DNA of 55,955 nt from a virus, in the IMG/VR virus record IMGVR_UViG_3300020055_002530, positions 1 to 55,955 of that record, one strand, 5' to 3'. The notes under the pieces were generated by a model, which worked only from the letters and a program-made list of their open reading frames with translations, was not told the origin of the DNA and did not search any database. Below, piece by piece: positions 17,975 to 27,866 of this stretch (the stretch's first letter is position 1; every line of letters starts with the position of its first letter). The position numbers were made by a program, and so were the translations under genes.

Positions 17975-19308
17975 AAATAATCTCCTATCCAAGGTATATA
18001 ATCGTGTATACTAATTTTTCTAAATTTATCGCTGGCATTTGTATTATCAATAAAAACTTGCCAGTCTCCTTCGTCAGGTTCTTGATTAAGAACATTTTTT
18101 AAATTAATAATGTTTTCAACTGCCCACTGTTCCCAATCTGGAAGTTCAGCTGCTTTAAATCTTGCATACTGTTCTTCCAACATGGTATTCATTAAATCTT
18201 TGCGCTCTTGTGGTAAGTTTCTTATATTTAAATATCGAGGTTGTTCTACTATATTAAAGTGAGGTAAGCAATTTTGATATCCAAAATTTCCCCACGCCCA
18301 TGTATAATGCCATTCATCATACTGTTTCTTACACCAGTCTAGCAAGTTAGGCAAGTCGTGCATATTCAACAAGCTCAGTGTGACGTGTGTATGTACAAGA
18401 ACACCTTTACGTGTAGCACTAAACTCTTTTAGTTTTTGTACATTACGTTCTACAATCTTCCACTTGCTAGGATGCCTTACATAGTATGCTAGGTCGCCTA
18501 CAGCATCAATACTAAGGCTAAGTATTACACCACGGAACTTGTCCCAAATGTTTAGCAGTCTGTCTGGTATGGTTGTAGCATTTGTGTTGTAATGTAGCTC
18601 AATGTTTTTGCTCCAACCTTTGTCAATAATGTGTTCAAGCCAAGCATAGTGTTCTTCAACAACTAACGGTTCACCTCCAATAAAGTTTATCACACGTACA
18701 TTGGGCAACACATCATCATAGAAGCCTTCTGCAAATGCACGTACAAACCAAGGATTTTCACTGCTTAGTTTTGCAATATGATATGCAGTTTTATCCCAAT
18801 CAGTGTGCGGAACTGTTGGTCCTTCTTCAATCCATCTATGACTTGCCCAAGGATTGCAACTACGACATTTTAAATTACACACATTACCTAAACTAATATC
18901 CAAGTATGTAATTGCTTCTGGATTAATGCTACCATCTTCATTTAAATTTTTTAATGTTTCGTCAATATGATCTTCGTATATTTCATTCCACGTTTGTCTA
19001 AAACTACGTATTCCTTGCTCTTCAAGTCCGAAACAACCTTTACATCCATCAGGCACATCGTCACTCATAAGCTGTTTACGTACTTTCATTATTTCAGGAT
19101 CGTTTATAAAATCAAACAAATTTTCTGCATTTTTATTCCCGTGATGTTTCCATTCGAAAATATTGTTTATTTGCACACCAGGCATATAAGTATTGGTATT
19201 CATTCTACTAAAGCAACAAGGTCTTGTTCTACCATGACCGTGTGTGCTAAATCCTTGATTTGCAAGATAACAATAATTTTTTGGTAATTTATCTAATTTT
19301 TTCTGCAT
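17971..19308 (-). CDS. Radical SAM protein with N-terminal twitch domain (1)
   Basis: The radical SAM cluster motif is CNLKCRSC (around residue 150). N-terminal to it are further cysteines (YCYL, RPCCF, CKGCFGLEEQG), the arrangement of the twitch-type radical SAM family in which the auxiliary cluster domain precedes the barrel. INFIGGEPLVVEEH is the GGEP SAM-binding motif. The ATG at 19308 is chosen because it overlaps the previous gene by 20 bases, as elsewhere in this operon; a longer frame (to 19383) would overlap much more. The substrate is unknown. It is the last of six radical SAM genes in a row. Confidence 0.8.
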   Translation of the reverse strand: MQKKLDKLPKNYCYLANQGFSTHGHGRTRPCCFSRMNTNTYMPGVQINNIFEWKHHGNKNAENLFDFINDPEIMKVRKQLMSDDVPDGCKGCFGLEEQGIRSFRQTWNEIYEDHIDETLKNLNEDGSINPEAITYLDISLGNVCNLKCRSCNPWASHRWIEEGPTVPHTDWDKTAYHIAKLSSENPWFVRAFAEGFYDDVLPNVRVINFIGGEPLVVEEHYAWLEHIIDKGWSKNIELHYNTNATTIPDRLLNIWDKFRGVILSLSIDAVGDLAYYVRHPSKWKIVERNVQKLKEFSATRKGVLVHTHVTLSLLNMHDLPNLLDWCKKQYDEWHYTWAWGNFGYQNCLPHFNIVEQPRYLNIRNLPQERKDLMNTMLEEQYARFKAAELPDWEQWAVENIINLKNVLNQEPDEGDWQVFIDNTNASDKFRKISIHDYIPWIGDYF

Positions 19309-20281
19309 ACTCTGGCCTTGCTTTACTAATGTTAAAATCTGCTGCACAGTGACAATGTGACTTTGGACACCAAACACCGTCACTCATTGTTGTATTAAAC
19401 TCGCCTTGTACAATATTGCCTACAATAGGACCTACACCACAACTTGCTTGCTGTATGCGTCCGTTAGGGTGTATATGCAAACTTTCGTGTATATTGCACA
19501 GCCAACCTTGGAAGAAGTTTTTGCCTTCTGTAATAATACTATTGGTGTTAATAGGTTCAATAGTATCATCTTCAAACCAAGTTTTTGCCCACGCATAACT
19601 TGGGTCCTTTTGCACAGGAATAGATTGCTGCTGCACAGTGCTGTTGGTTTTAAAGAAGTCCATTTGCCATTGTTCATTATAATGATACGGATCTGTGCTA
19701 GGACGTAATTCGTCATATACAGGTGCATATTCTATCATATAGTTGTCACATTCTTCTCTAATTCTATCTCCAAAATCAATACATTGTTGGAAATACTCGT
19801 GATGCATCATTATACGTGAACACAAATAGTTTTTCTTATCTTGCAAAAATTTATACACTTCTATGTATTTGTCATCTTTACTCCATTCTGCATGATAGCT
19901 TGCAACAATATCCTCAAACAAATGATGATTTTCTTTCCACCAACTCAACGGTTTACTAAAATTAGTATTAATACCCACACAACTTCCTGGCCATTTTGCG
20001 TGTTCTCTAAACTTCTCTACAACAGGAATTAATGCTTTCCAAAAGGTCGGTTCGCCTCCACTAAGATATAATTTAAAATATTCATATCCTTTATCTTTAT
20101 AATGCAACATAATTTTTTCTAGTGTATCTACTATCAAAGGAATATCATGATCGTTTCGGTTTCTGCCTGCCCAATTCCATTCACTACAATATGTGCAACG
20201 GAAGTTGCACCAATCGTTGACTTGCCAAACTATACTTACCCATTTATCTTTTGCTGGGATAATTGCTTTTATGTCTTGCAT
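19289..20281 (-). CDS. Radical SAM protein (2), canonical order
   Basis: Unlike its neighbours, the cluster motif CNFRCTYC comes early (about residues 26-33), with YLSGGEPTFW as the GGEP motif near residue 69. The C-terminal third is cysteine- and histidine-rich (WLCNIHES, QQASCGVG, CPKSHCHCAAD), consistent with one or two auxiliary clusters. The overall layout recalls SPASM/twitch enzymes that modify peptides or sugars. The 330-residue length is complete. It overlaps both neighbouring genes. Confidence 0.82.
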   Translation of the reverse strand: MQDIKAIIPAKDKWVSIVWQVNDWCNFRCTYCSEWNWAGRNRNDHDIPLIVDTLEKIMLHYKDKGYEYFKLYLSGGEPTFWKALIPVVEKFREHAKWPGSCVGINTNFSKPLSWWKENHHLFEDIVASYHAEWSKDDKYIEVYKFLQDKKNYLCSRIMMHHEYFQQCIDFGDRIREECDNYMIEYAPVYDELRPSTDPYHYNEQWQMDFFKTNSTVQQQSIPVQKDPSYAWAKTWFEDDTIEPINTNSIITEGKNFFQGWLCNIHESLHIHPNGRIQQASCGVGPIVGNIVQGEFNTTMSDGVWCPKSHCHCAADFNISKARPEYAEKIR

Positions 20282-21477
20282 ACGTCTTCCAATATGTAAT
20301 TAAGTGTAGGAAATATATCTGCAAAATTGTATCTTCTATACTTGTCGTTGATTGCAATAAATTGTTTCATACGTGTAATGTTTTCTGCAGAATATTTATT
20401 AGTATTCTGTGTGTAGTTAATGATTCTTTGAACAGCGTCTGCGTGTAATTTTGTTTCTAGTGTAAACAACTTGCCTATTACTTTGTGTTGTATTTCTCTT
20501 GGCCATACGCAACTGTGCAGTTGATCAGGGTGTTCGAGAAAAATAGGCACAAAGTCTACACGTCTAGTTTGACGTTTTTCAAGCCAACGAATTAATCTGT
20601 CTACATCAAACACATTCCACGCTTGATAGACAAAGTAAATTTTTAGTTGTACTTTTTCAGGCAACCGCATTGCTTTATCAAAGTTTTCTTCTACTTTGTT
20701 CCAATCTGTAGGATAACGTATATACATATTATGATCACCGTATCCATCAATGCTCATCTGCACTTCGCTTGAATCAAAGAAGTCTAGTTTATCATAGAAT
20801 CCTTCTGGCCATGTTGTCATATTAGTAGTCCAAGCTACATGACATTTAGTATTACCTACTTCAACAAGTTTATCTAATACATATTGATTTGCTTGTATTA
20901 GTGTAGGCTCACCACCTGTCATATACAAACGTTCTAATGTTGGTGCCACTGTATCTACAAAGTCACGGAACTCTTGTGTTTCATACCATTGCCAATCGTG
21001 TGCTTCTACACTACGTATTTCGTGTTGCCATTGATCATTCAACCAGTCTGGCACAGTTTCATTTGCTAGTATTTTCTTACGTTCTTTGTATATGTTGTCG
21101 CTGCTTACACTCCAACAACTGTTACACTTTAAGTTGCAGTGATTTCCGAGACGTAATTCCAGGTGAGTAGGATTGCTATGCAGTAATGGTTGTTTATAGT
21201 TTTTATTAGCCCATTGCCTACTACTTTCAAGACCTTTTTCTTCGTGCTCGTAGCAGCGACTACATTCTTTAACAGGCTTGCCTGCTAACATATTGGCACG
21301 AACATTTAACATATATTCACCGTTCCAAATATTTTCCCACTTGTCTTTACCAAGTATAGCATCGTGTCCGTCTGCTTGTATGTAATCTTCACTGTAAACA
21401 TGGCAGCACAACTTACATCTGCCGTCTGTATTTGTATGCACATTTATAAATGGGTATATACAAAAGGTATTACTCAT
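20269..21477 (-). CDS. Radical SAM protein with N-terminal twitch domain (3)
   Basis: The N-terminal cysteines FCIYPF and CKLCCH, then CSRCYEHEEKG (about residues 79-89), precede the radical SAM motif CNLKCNSC (about 116-123) and MTGGEPTLIQ (about 187). The family has the auxiliary Fe-S domain in front of the barrel. The start at 21477 gives an ATGA overlap with the preceding gene and aligns with the paralogues (MSNTFCIYPF against HFCMMPW), so the longer frame to 21504 is rejected. Confidence 0.82.
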   Translation of the reverse strand: MSNTFCIYPFINVHTNTDGRCKLCCHVYSEDYIQADGHDAILGKDKWENIWNGEYMLNVRANMLAGKPVKECSRCYEHEEKGLESSRQWANKNYKQPLLHSNPTHLELRLGNHCNLKCNSCWSVSSDNIYKERKKILANETVPDWLNDQWQHEIRSVEAHDWQWYETQEFRDFVDTVAPTLERLYMTGGEPTLIQANQYVLDKLVEVGNTKCHVAWTTNMTTWPEGFYDKLDFFDSSEVQMSIDGYGDHNMYIRYPTDWNKVEENFDKAMRLPEKVQLKIYFVYQAWNVFDVDRLIRWLEKRQTRRVDFVPIFLEHPDQLHSCVWPREIQHKVIGKLFTLETKLHADAVQRIINYTQNTNKYSAENITRMKQFIAINDKYRRYNFADIFPTLNYILEDVCKT

Positions 21478-23633
21478 ACTGTCCACTTGCCTTTGCCTTT
21501 CCAATCATACTCGAAACTAAAATCTAAATTTCTAGTAACTAAAAAATCTTTTTCGTGTTGTGTGAATGTATCAACATCATAAGCATTGTAAGGATCTCTT
21601 TTTGCTTTATCAGTACCTTTCCACGCTAACTTACGTGCTCTAATAACACTGTTGCTGTTATCTCTTGTGAAATCCATAATACTCCATACTGGGCTCCAAG
21701 GGTCTGGACTCATTTTCATAGCACCGTTTTCTATCCAGTATTTGTCATTCCAATCTGTGTATTCGTCTTGTTCATAGTTCCACCAAAAGTCAGCAGTCCA
21801 ATTTCCATCATCGTCTATTTCAAAATCGTATTCTGCATTCAGTGGAGCAGCATTACGCTCACCCCATTCTTCGTATTCCCATTCTTTTTTGAATTTAAGA
21901 TTGAGTTTATATCCACCACGTGTTCTCCATACAACACGTAAGAACGGCCATATTTCGTTTACAAGACTATCTGCAAAATTACTAATGCCCGGTTTAATAA
22001 TCTCATAATCAAAGTCGTCATAATCATAACGTGCTTCTAGTTCTTTGTCAGGATCATTGAACTCAATATCATAATGAAACTTTGCTAAATTATGTCTAGT
22101 AGGTTTGCTACAAATTTTTTCAGTGTTTAAGAAATCTGTAAAAATACTAAAACATTTCATTCTTATAAGTTTGTGGACAATGCTAAGTTTATGATCTTTT
22201 GTAATCCAATGGTCATAATAGTAAAAAGGAGACAAATTAAATTTGTCGAAGTTTTGTCCTACAATAGTATCAACACCAACACTGAATCCTGTGCCTTGAC
22301 TTATAGCAATTAATCCTTGATCTTTAATACGATATAAAAATGTAAGAGTATCTTCTAATTCTTTTGGCCCTTCATTAGGAAAGCCTACAATCCAATTGGT
22401 CATTGCATCGATGCCCACTGCATAACCATCACTAAAGTTGGCTTCCATTTCTTCAACAGTAACTTTCTTGTCCATTAAGTCTAGCACAACTTGACTACCT
22501 GACTCGATACCATAATTAAGAACTTCACAGCCACCTGCTTTTAAATCTTTGTAATAATCCAAGTCCATACGTCCATCACAACGACAATAACCTGTCCAAT
22601 GTATATCTAGTCCTTTTTCTGCGACACCATTTACAAATGCACGTAACTCATTAAGATTACCATTAACTAAACTATCAATAAACCAGTAAACATTGGTTCC
22701 GTGTTCATAATACATATGTTCTATTTCTTGTACAGTGCTAAGTGCATTACGCTGTCTATATTTCCAAAAGTGTGTTTCTTCACAAAACGTACATTTAGCA
22801 ATACAACCACGTGATATTTCACACAAGGCACCGTTAGGAAATAGATAGTTACTAAAATCAAAATCGCTATAATCTGGCAAAGGCAACGTGCTGAGATTAT
22901 ATCTTTGATTTTCAGGTTGTCTAATAATTTTACTTTTTTCTTCTTCTGTGTAATCTATACCTTTTTTATTTTCTATACTTGCTAACGCTACTAGTAATGG
23001 TTGTTCGCCTTCACCATTAACAACGTAATCAAAAAGATTATCTCCTTTGTAATAACTGCTGTGTGTGCTAGGACCACCTACCATTGTTACTACATTTGGT
23101 AAACGCTTTTTTATCTCCATTGCCATATATTTTGTTGGTGCTGTGTTACAGTAATATAAAGTAAATCCTACAACATCTGGCTTGAAGTCTACTATTTGTT
23201 GAATTTTTTCTTGTAATAAAGGTTCTAGATGCGGATGAATATCATCGTAATAATGTTCTTCTAACCAATGCCAATCACGTAGAGGATCCCACGGATTAAA
23301 ATTAATAGGCCATTTTTCTTCATGATATATTCTGTACGATTCAACATTGATATCAAAACTTTTGACTGCATAACCTGCACGTTTAGCTGCACTAGCTAAT
23401 TTAGCTGTATTATAAGGAGGAAAGCTAGGATCCCATTCAGGCAATAGACAAAGACAAAGTCTAGTTTTCCTGTTGACTTTGTATTCTATTTCTAAATTAT
23501 CTAATCCTTTTTGTACAGGTTTGCTGTATTTTGCAATTGCTGCAAGAGTGGCTACGTGTTTATCTTCAGCTAAAGTTCCTGTAGGTCTTTCAGGAATTTT
23601 CCTGTTTTTATCTTTTTGGTCAAAAAATCCCAT
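21474..23633 (-). CDS. Radical SAM protein with B12-binding-like N-terminal domain (4)
   Basis: This 719-residue protein has an N-terminal region (about 57-220) like the cobalamin-binding fold: LLPEWDPSFPPYNTAKLASA, FKPDVVGFTLYY and VTMVGGPSTH. The radical SAM motif CIAKCTFC follows (about residues 277-284), with GIESGSQVVLDLM downstream. A canonical DxHxxG is not visible, so cobalamin may bind in the base-off mode or not at all. The C-terminal 200 residues are rich in Trp, Tyr and acidic residues and belong to no domain I recognise. Class B enzymes methylate, rearrange or oxidise unactivated carbons. Confidence 0.82.
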   Translation of the reverse strand: MGFFDQKDKNRKIPERPTGTLAEDKHVATLAAIAKYSKPVQKGLDNLEIEYKVNRKTRLCLCLLPEWDPSFPPYNTAKLASAAKRAGYAVKSFDINVESYRIYHEEKWPINFNPWDPLRDWHWLEEHYYDDIHPHLEPLLQEKIQQIVDFKPDVVGFTLYYCNTAPTKYMAMEIKKRLPNVVTMVGGPSTHSSYYKGDNLFDYVVNGEGEQPLLVALASIENKKGIDYTEEEKSKIIRQPENQRYNLSTLPLPDYSDFDFSNYLFPNGALCEISRGCIAKCTFCEETHFWKYRQRNALSTVQEIEHMYYEHGTNVYWFIDSLVNGNLNELRAFVNGVAEKGLDIHWTGYCRCDGRMDLDYYKDLKAGGCEVLNYGIESGSQVVLDLMDKKVTVEEMEANFSDGYAVGIDAMTNWIVGFPNEGPKELEDTLTFLYRIKDQGLIAISQGTGFSVGVDTIVGQNFDKFNLSPFYYYDHWITKDHKLSIVHKLIRMKCFSIFTDFLNTEKICSKPTRHNLAKFHYDIEFNDPDKELEARYDYDDFDYEIIKPGISNFADSLVNEIWPFLRVVWRTRGGYKLNLKFKKEWEYEEWGERNAAPLNAEYDFEIDDDGNWTADFWWNYEQDEYTDWNDKYWIENGAMKMSPDPWSPVWSIMDFTRDNSNSVIRARKLAWKGTDKAKRDPYNAYDVDTFTQHEKDFLVTRNLDFSFEYDWKGKGKWTV

Positions 23634-24868
23634 TACATTATTCCTTGTAATTCTGGGAATATTTCATACACATTTTCGTTACGCATACCATCCATTTTGT
23701 TTGTTTTCCAGTACCACATTTTTAATTCAGATGTTCTATCTTGTTCCATAAATTGCAAAATGTTTTTGTAGTCCTGTATCACACTATCTATATTTTTTAA
23801 TTTTTCGTTTTTATTATTATCAAACTGTTTCAAATAGTTAATATGTTCTTCATATCTTTTATGCACTTGTTCTTTTATCCAAGGAGGTAATATGCTTAAA
23901 CGCATATAAGTTGGATCCAATAGTATGTTAATTCTAATATTAGCAGGTTCTAATAATCCTTCTTCAATCCATTCTTTGTGGAAATCGCAAATGTTTAGCA
24001 CATTGTAAACACTTACAGTAGGAGTTAATTCAAAGTAAACGTGCGGACATTGCTCAATCATATCACGTCTATTTTGCACAACCTGTGTCCAATCCATATT
24101 TTTACGCAGATATTCTCCTCGCTTATGATTTGCATCTAAACTTGCTGCTACTCTTACATTATCAAACGCATTCCAATACTCAAATGCTGTTTTACGCTTG
24201 TAACGCATTTGTGTAAAGTTTGTGGTGTAGTCCATTGCTACATTACGTTTGCCCATTTCAATCCATTTGTCAAGTATACGGTAATGTTCATCTGTGATAA
24301 GTGGTTCGCCGCCAGCCCAATACACACGTTCAACGCTGCCTAACAATGGTTCAAGTTCGTCCATAAAGTTTAACATATCATCACGTACTTTGAGTATCTT
24401 ATTGTGTCCAGGATCTCCGTATGCTGCTTTGTGATCTTCAAACCAACTACTGCTGAACTGGGGTCCACAACTGCGACACTTTAGATTGCACAAGTTGCTA
24501 AAACGTATGTCTAGGTAAGCCATATTAACATCACCAGCACTGCCGTCATCGCTTGTAGCATCAACTTTGTCCCAATGGTTTTTGCCAAAATTGTTTATGC
24601 TACCTTGACGTAGTGTGCCCATTCCGTTTTCTTCTAGTTCGTAACAACGTCTACATTCTTTACTTGGTTTATCTTGCAACATATTCATTCGCAGTTCACG
24701 TATTTCAGGACCGTTCCAAATATCCTGTAAACTTTGTGTTTGTGTATCTCCCACAGGGTGAGCAGGATCGCTCATACAACAAGGATATGTAGTGCCAGCT
24801 GGCCACATATGTAAATGTATCCAAGGCATCATACAAAAATGTTTACTGTTTTTTAATTTATCAGACAT
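23633..24868 (-). CDS. Radical SAM protein with N-terminal twitch domain (5)
   Basis: The layout is the same as the next gene upstream: HFCMMPWIHLHMW and TYPCCMSD, then CRRCYELEENG, the radical SAM motif CNLKCRSC (about residues 128-135) and YWAGGEPLITDEH. It is closely related to proteins 1, 3 and 6, which suggests tandem duplication followed by divergence. It is joined to its neighbours by an eight-base overlap upstream and TAATG downstream. Confidence 0.82.
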   Translation of the reverse strand: MSDKLKNSKHFCMMPWIHLHMWPAGTTYPCCMSDPAHPVGDTQTQSLQDIWNGPEIRELRMNMLQDKPSKECRRCYELEENGMGTLRQGSINNFGKNHWDKVDATSDDGSAGDVNMAYLDIRFSNLCNLKCRSCGPQFSSSWFEDHKAAYGDPGHNKILKVRDDMLNFMDELEPLLGSVERVYWAGGEPLITDEHYRILDKWIEMGKRNVAMDYTTNFTQMRYKRKTAFEYWNAFDNVRVAASLDANHKRGEYLRKNMDWTQVVQNRRDMIEQCPHVYFELTPTVSVYNVLNICDFHKEWIEEGLLEPANIRINILLDPTYMRLSILPPWIKEQVHKRYEEHINYLKQFDNNKNEKLKNIDSVIQDYKNILQFMEQDRTSELKMWYWKTNKMDGMRNENVYEIFPELQGIM

Positions 24869-26081
24869 ACAAATCCTTTAGTTCTGGGAATACACGTAAA
24901 AAGTTTTCTCCACGCTTCAAATCTAACTTTTGCATTTCTTCTCTAAACTTTGGAATAAAATGACTGTCATCTTTACTATACATAAAATTTATAATATTGT
25001 CTATACCATCTTGCAAAAATTGTTTACGAGTAGGATAAATTATTTTTTGTTCATATAAAGATTCTACATCTTGTTTAAACAATTCTAAACTTTGCTTTGC
25101 TTTGTCTTTAATATGTTCTGGTAATATTGTTATACTCAACCATTCTGGCCCAACCAATATATTACTGAAGTTAATATCATAATCTGTAGGAATTTTGTGT
25201 TCATACAAAAACTTTACAATATCAGCCAAATCTAAAATATTAAGGACACTAATAGTAGGATTAGGTTGTATAATTACGCCTTTATCATAACTGTGATCAA
25301 AATTATCACGTATATAACAAAGATTGTTAAACACAGTTTCCCATGATTGTCCATTACGTGTGTATTCTGCTTTTGCACCCATTTGATCTAAACTAACACA
25401 ATAAAAGATTTTATCAAAGTGTTTCCAGTAATCAGTAATATGTTTTCCTTTAAGGCTTAGGCGTGTTGCGTTGCTGTTGTATGTCAGTCTCGGTTTGAGT
25501 CCACGCTCTATGAGCATATCTAGCAATCTATAATGCTGTGGCATAAACAAACTTTCGCCGCCTGTAAAATATACTTCTTCTATTGTAGGCAGTATTTCTT
25601 CTATTTCTTCCCACATCTCAGGATGGTTGATTTCTACTATTTCAGGTTTACCAACAATATCTTCAGCCCACTTGCTGCTGAAGTGCGGTCCACAACTACG
25701 ACACTTCATATTACAAAGGTTACTAAAACGTACATCAAAATATGCCAAGTTCATTTGTTCTACGCTACCGTCATCACTGGTGGTTTGTACCAAATCATAA
25801 TGATGATTGTATTCTGTGTTAAATTTGTGTCTATAACTTATAACACCTTGTTCTTCATATTTGATACACTTTTCACATCCTTGACTACTTACGTTGTTTA
25901 ACATTCGTAGCCTAAGCTCACGCATTTTTTCACTGTTCCATACTCCTTTGAAACCAGCTTCATTGATATTACCAACTGGCATATCCCAATGATAAATGCA
26001 GCAAGGATATGCATCTCCGTTTTGCCATACGCTCATATGTGTCCACGGAGCCATACAAAAATGTTTTTTAAATTCTGTCAA
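24861..26081 (-). CDS. Radical SAM protein with N-terminal twitch domain (6)
   Basis: N-terminal HFCMAPWTHMSVW, AYPCCIYH and CEKCIKYEEQG precede CNMKCRSC and YFTGGESLFMPQH. The usual GGEP is GGES here, a mild deviation. The preferred start is TTG at 26081 (TTGA overlap with the upstream stop), which leaves MTEFKKHFCMAPW, matching MSDKLKNSKHFCMMPW of the paralogue; the longer frame starts at another TTG (26120) inside the previous gene. Substrate unknown. Confidence 0.8.
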   Translation of the reverse strand: MTEFKKHFCMAPWTHMSVWQNGDAYPCCIYHWDMPVGNINEAGFKGVWNSEKMRELRLRMLNNVSSQGCEKCIKYEEQGVISYRHKFNTEYNHHYDLVQTTSDDGSVEQMNLAYFDVRFSNLCNMKCRSCGPHFSSKWAEDIVGKPEIVEINHPEMWEEIEEILPTIEEVYFTGGESLFMPQHYRLLDMLIERGLKPRLTYNSNATRLSLKGKHITDYWKHFDKIFYCVSLDQMGAKAEYTRNGQSWETVFNNLCYIRDNFDHSYDKGVIIQPNPTISVLNILDLADIVKFLYEHKIPTDYDINFSNILVGPEWLSITILPEHIKDKAKQSLELFKQDVESLYEQKIIYPTRKQFLQDGIDNIINFMYSKDDSHFIPKFREEMQKLDLKRGENFLRVFPELKDLYV

Positions 26082-27259
26082 TTTACTAACTCTACTATAC
26101 TGTCTACAATAGTATTCCAACTTATCTTACGAGATAAGAACAGTTTTTGGTTATGTATTAATTTATCAAAATATTCATTTTTGATTTTTGTTTTTAATAA
26201 GTCAATACGTGTGTTTTTTATATTGTGCCAAAGTTTCATTGCTTGTGTATAATCGCTGACTACACTAACTCCAAATAATTCTTCAAATGTTTCGTATCCT
26301 CTTGCTCTTAACAAACTATGTTGTTCAGGGTTGCCTACAATAAAAAACGGATGAAGATTCATTATTGCTTTATATGTCTTTTCTGTAATAAAGTTTTTAT
26401 GACTATCACTTTCTGTAATCACACTTAATATACTGTCATTGTAATAAGATTTTATACTATTTCCATAATTAATTACTTCTACCTTGTTTAAAACATCCAA
26501 TTTTCTATTGTACATTTCACGTACAAGGGCCATTTTAAAATCACTGTGTAACTCTTCAGGAATACGTTTTAATGTATGATGTGACTTTGCACAAGCATCG
26601 TGTTCCGTGCTGTCAACTTCGGGTAGGTTATAACTTACATATCCTTCATTGATAATATTACTTCTAAGTATACTATACATAAGCCATATTCTATGTGGTT
26701 TAATATTGCGGTTTAAACACAGAAATTTCTTAGATGCTTTATCAACATCAAATTCATCTGGATGAGTCAAAGATACATGAGGAAGTGTTTTGTGTTGATG
26801 CCTACTTAAACTTTCCCAAAAATTAATGCTGATATATTTTATTCCTTCTAAAGTTTTATTATGTGCTTCTAAATCACAACATAGAACTATAACTTTGTCT
26901 ATAGGTATTTTGTGCTTGTCAATTTCTCTACGCAATTCTTTTGGTTTAATAATACATTCAGTGACACTCACTAAACAATAAAATACATTTGGATCATTTC
27001 TTAACAATTTTAAAGTTTTTTTAGATGGTTGTAGGGTGACCCATTCCGGCATATGTACGATGTTTAAAATAAACTTTTTTGTATCTTTATCTAAAAAATT
27101 CAAATGATTTATATGGTAGAAATTACTATAGGTAAAATCATCATAGTGTCCAAACATATAATCAAAGGGCCTGTGATTTTTATCACCAGGTAAATCAAAA
27201 GTCAAACCACTGTAAGGAGTTTGTAGAATATTATCTACAAGGAAATAGCAATTGCTCAT
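26078..27259 (-). CDS. Glycosyltransferase-like protein
   Basis: The C-terminal half has SVITESDSHKNFITEKTYKAI followed by HPFFIVGNPEQHSLLRARGYETF, the donor-site layout of GT-B/fucosyltransferase-like proteins (E-K-x-Y and a following I-V-G). The N-terminal half has no clear motif. Such proteins recur in marine phages with the 'ITEKTYKAI' signature. It opens the radical SAM operon (ATG at 27259, weak Shine-Dalgarno) and overlaps the next gene by four bases at TTGA. Donor and acceptor unknown. Confidence 0.6.
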   Translation of the reverse strand: MSNCYFLVDNILQTPYSGLTFDLPGDKNHRPFDYMFGHYDDFTYSNFYHINHLNFLDKDTKKFILNIVHMPEWVTLQPSKKTLKLLRNDPNVFYCLVSVTECIIKPKELRREIDKHKIPIDKVIVLCCDLEAHNKTLEGIKYISINFWESLSRHQHKTLPHVSLTHPDEFDVDKASKKFLCLNRNIKPHRIWLMYSILRSNIINEGYVSYNLPEVDSTEHDACAKSHHTLKRIPEELHSDFKMALVREMYNRKLDVLNKVEVINYGNSIKSYYNDSILSVITESDSHKNFITEKTYKAIMNLHPFFIVGNPEQHSLLRARGYETFEELFGVSVVSDYTQAMKLWHNIKNTRIDLLKTKIKNEYFDKLIHNQKLFLSRKISWNTIVDSIVELVN

Positions 27260-27272
27260 ACTTTATTATACG

Positions 27273-27866
27273 TTATTTTTTAGATTTTGCAAGAAGTTTT
27301 TCTCTATGTGGTTCCAAGTATTTTGCAACCATATCAAAGAATGTGATGTTTTCGCCTGGTACATCTATTACAGTGTCAGCTGGTACACCTGCTGCATCTT
27401 CAAACTCTTCTGGACTGTTATCTAATACTGCTTTGCGCAATGCTGTTGCACTGCTCAATCTCGGTGTAGGTTTTGTTTCTATGTTTTTAAATGCATAAGT
27501 TCCGTGTGGGCCTTCTTTGCCATTATACTGTTGGATTGTTTTTGGTACCCATGCTTCGTCTGTGAATAACACAAGTGTGGCATCAGGGTGTTTTGCATAT
27601 AGTTCACTTGCTAGTGTTAACCAACTTTGACTGAATACAATATGGTCTTTGACTTCAGGCATTATTGTTTCCATTGCAAGAACTTTGACTTGTGCAGGTA
27701 ATGGATCCTTAGGACCTACTGTGCTTTCATTTGTGCCTACATACCAATGTGTTTCTTTTGCAGCCATTTCCCATGCTGCTTTGTGTCCTTTGTGTGGAGG
27801 ATTAAATCTACCAAATATTAGTCCTACTGTTTCGCCCGGTGCTTCAAATAGTTCTCTTAGTCTCAT
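27273..27866 (-). CDS. Nucleotidyltransferase-like protein (HxGH family)
   Basis: The HxGH superfamily motif is FNPPHKGH (about residues 20-27), and the second motif of adenylyl/cytidylyl transferases is represented by RLSSATALRKAV near residue 140. Relatives include NMN adenylyltransferase and cytidylyltransferases, and T4-like cyanophages carry similar genes beside the next two genes. The start is set at 27866 (ATGA overlap with the upstream gene), giving MRLRELFEAPG; the longer frame to 27878 is less likely. The substrate is unknown. Confidence 0.78.
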   Translation of the reverse strand: MRLRELFEAPGETVGLIFGRFNPPHKGHKAAWEMAAKETHWYVGTNESTVGPKDPLPAQVKVLAMETIMPEVKDHIVFSQSWLTLASELYAKHPDATLVLFTDEAWVPKTIQQYNGKEGPHGTYAFKNIETKPTPRLSSATALRKAVLDNSPEEFEDAAGVPADTVIDVPGENITFFDMVAKYLEPHREKLLAKSKK

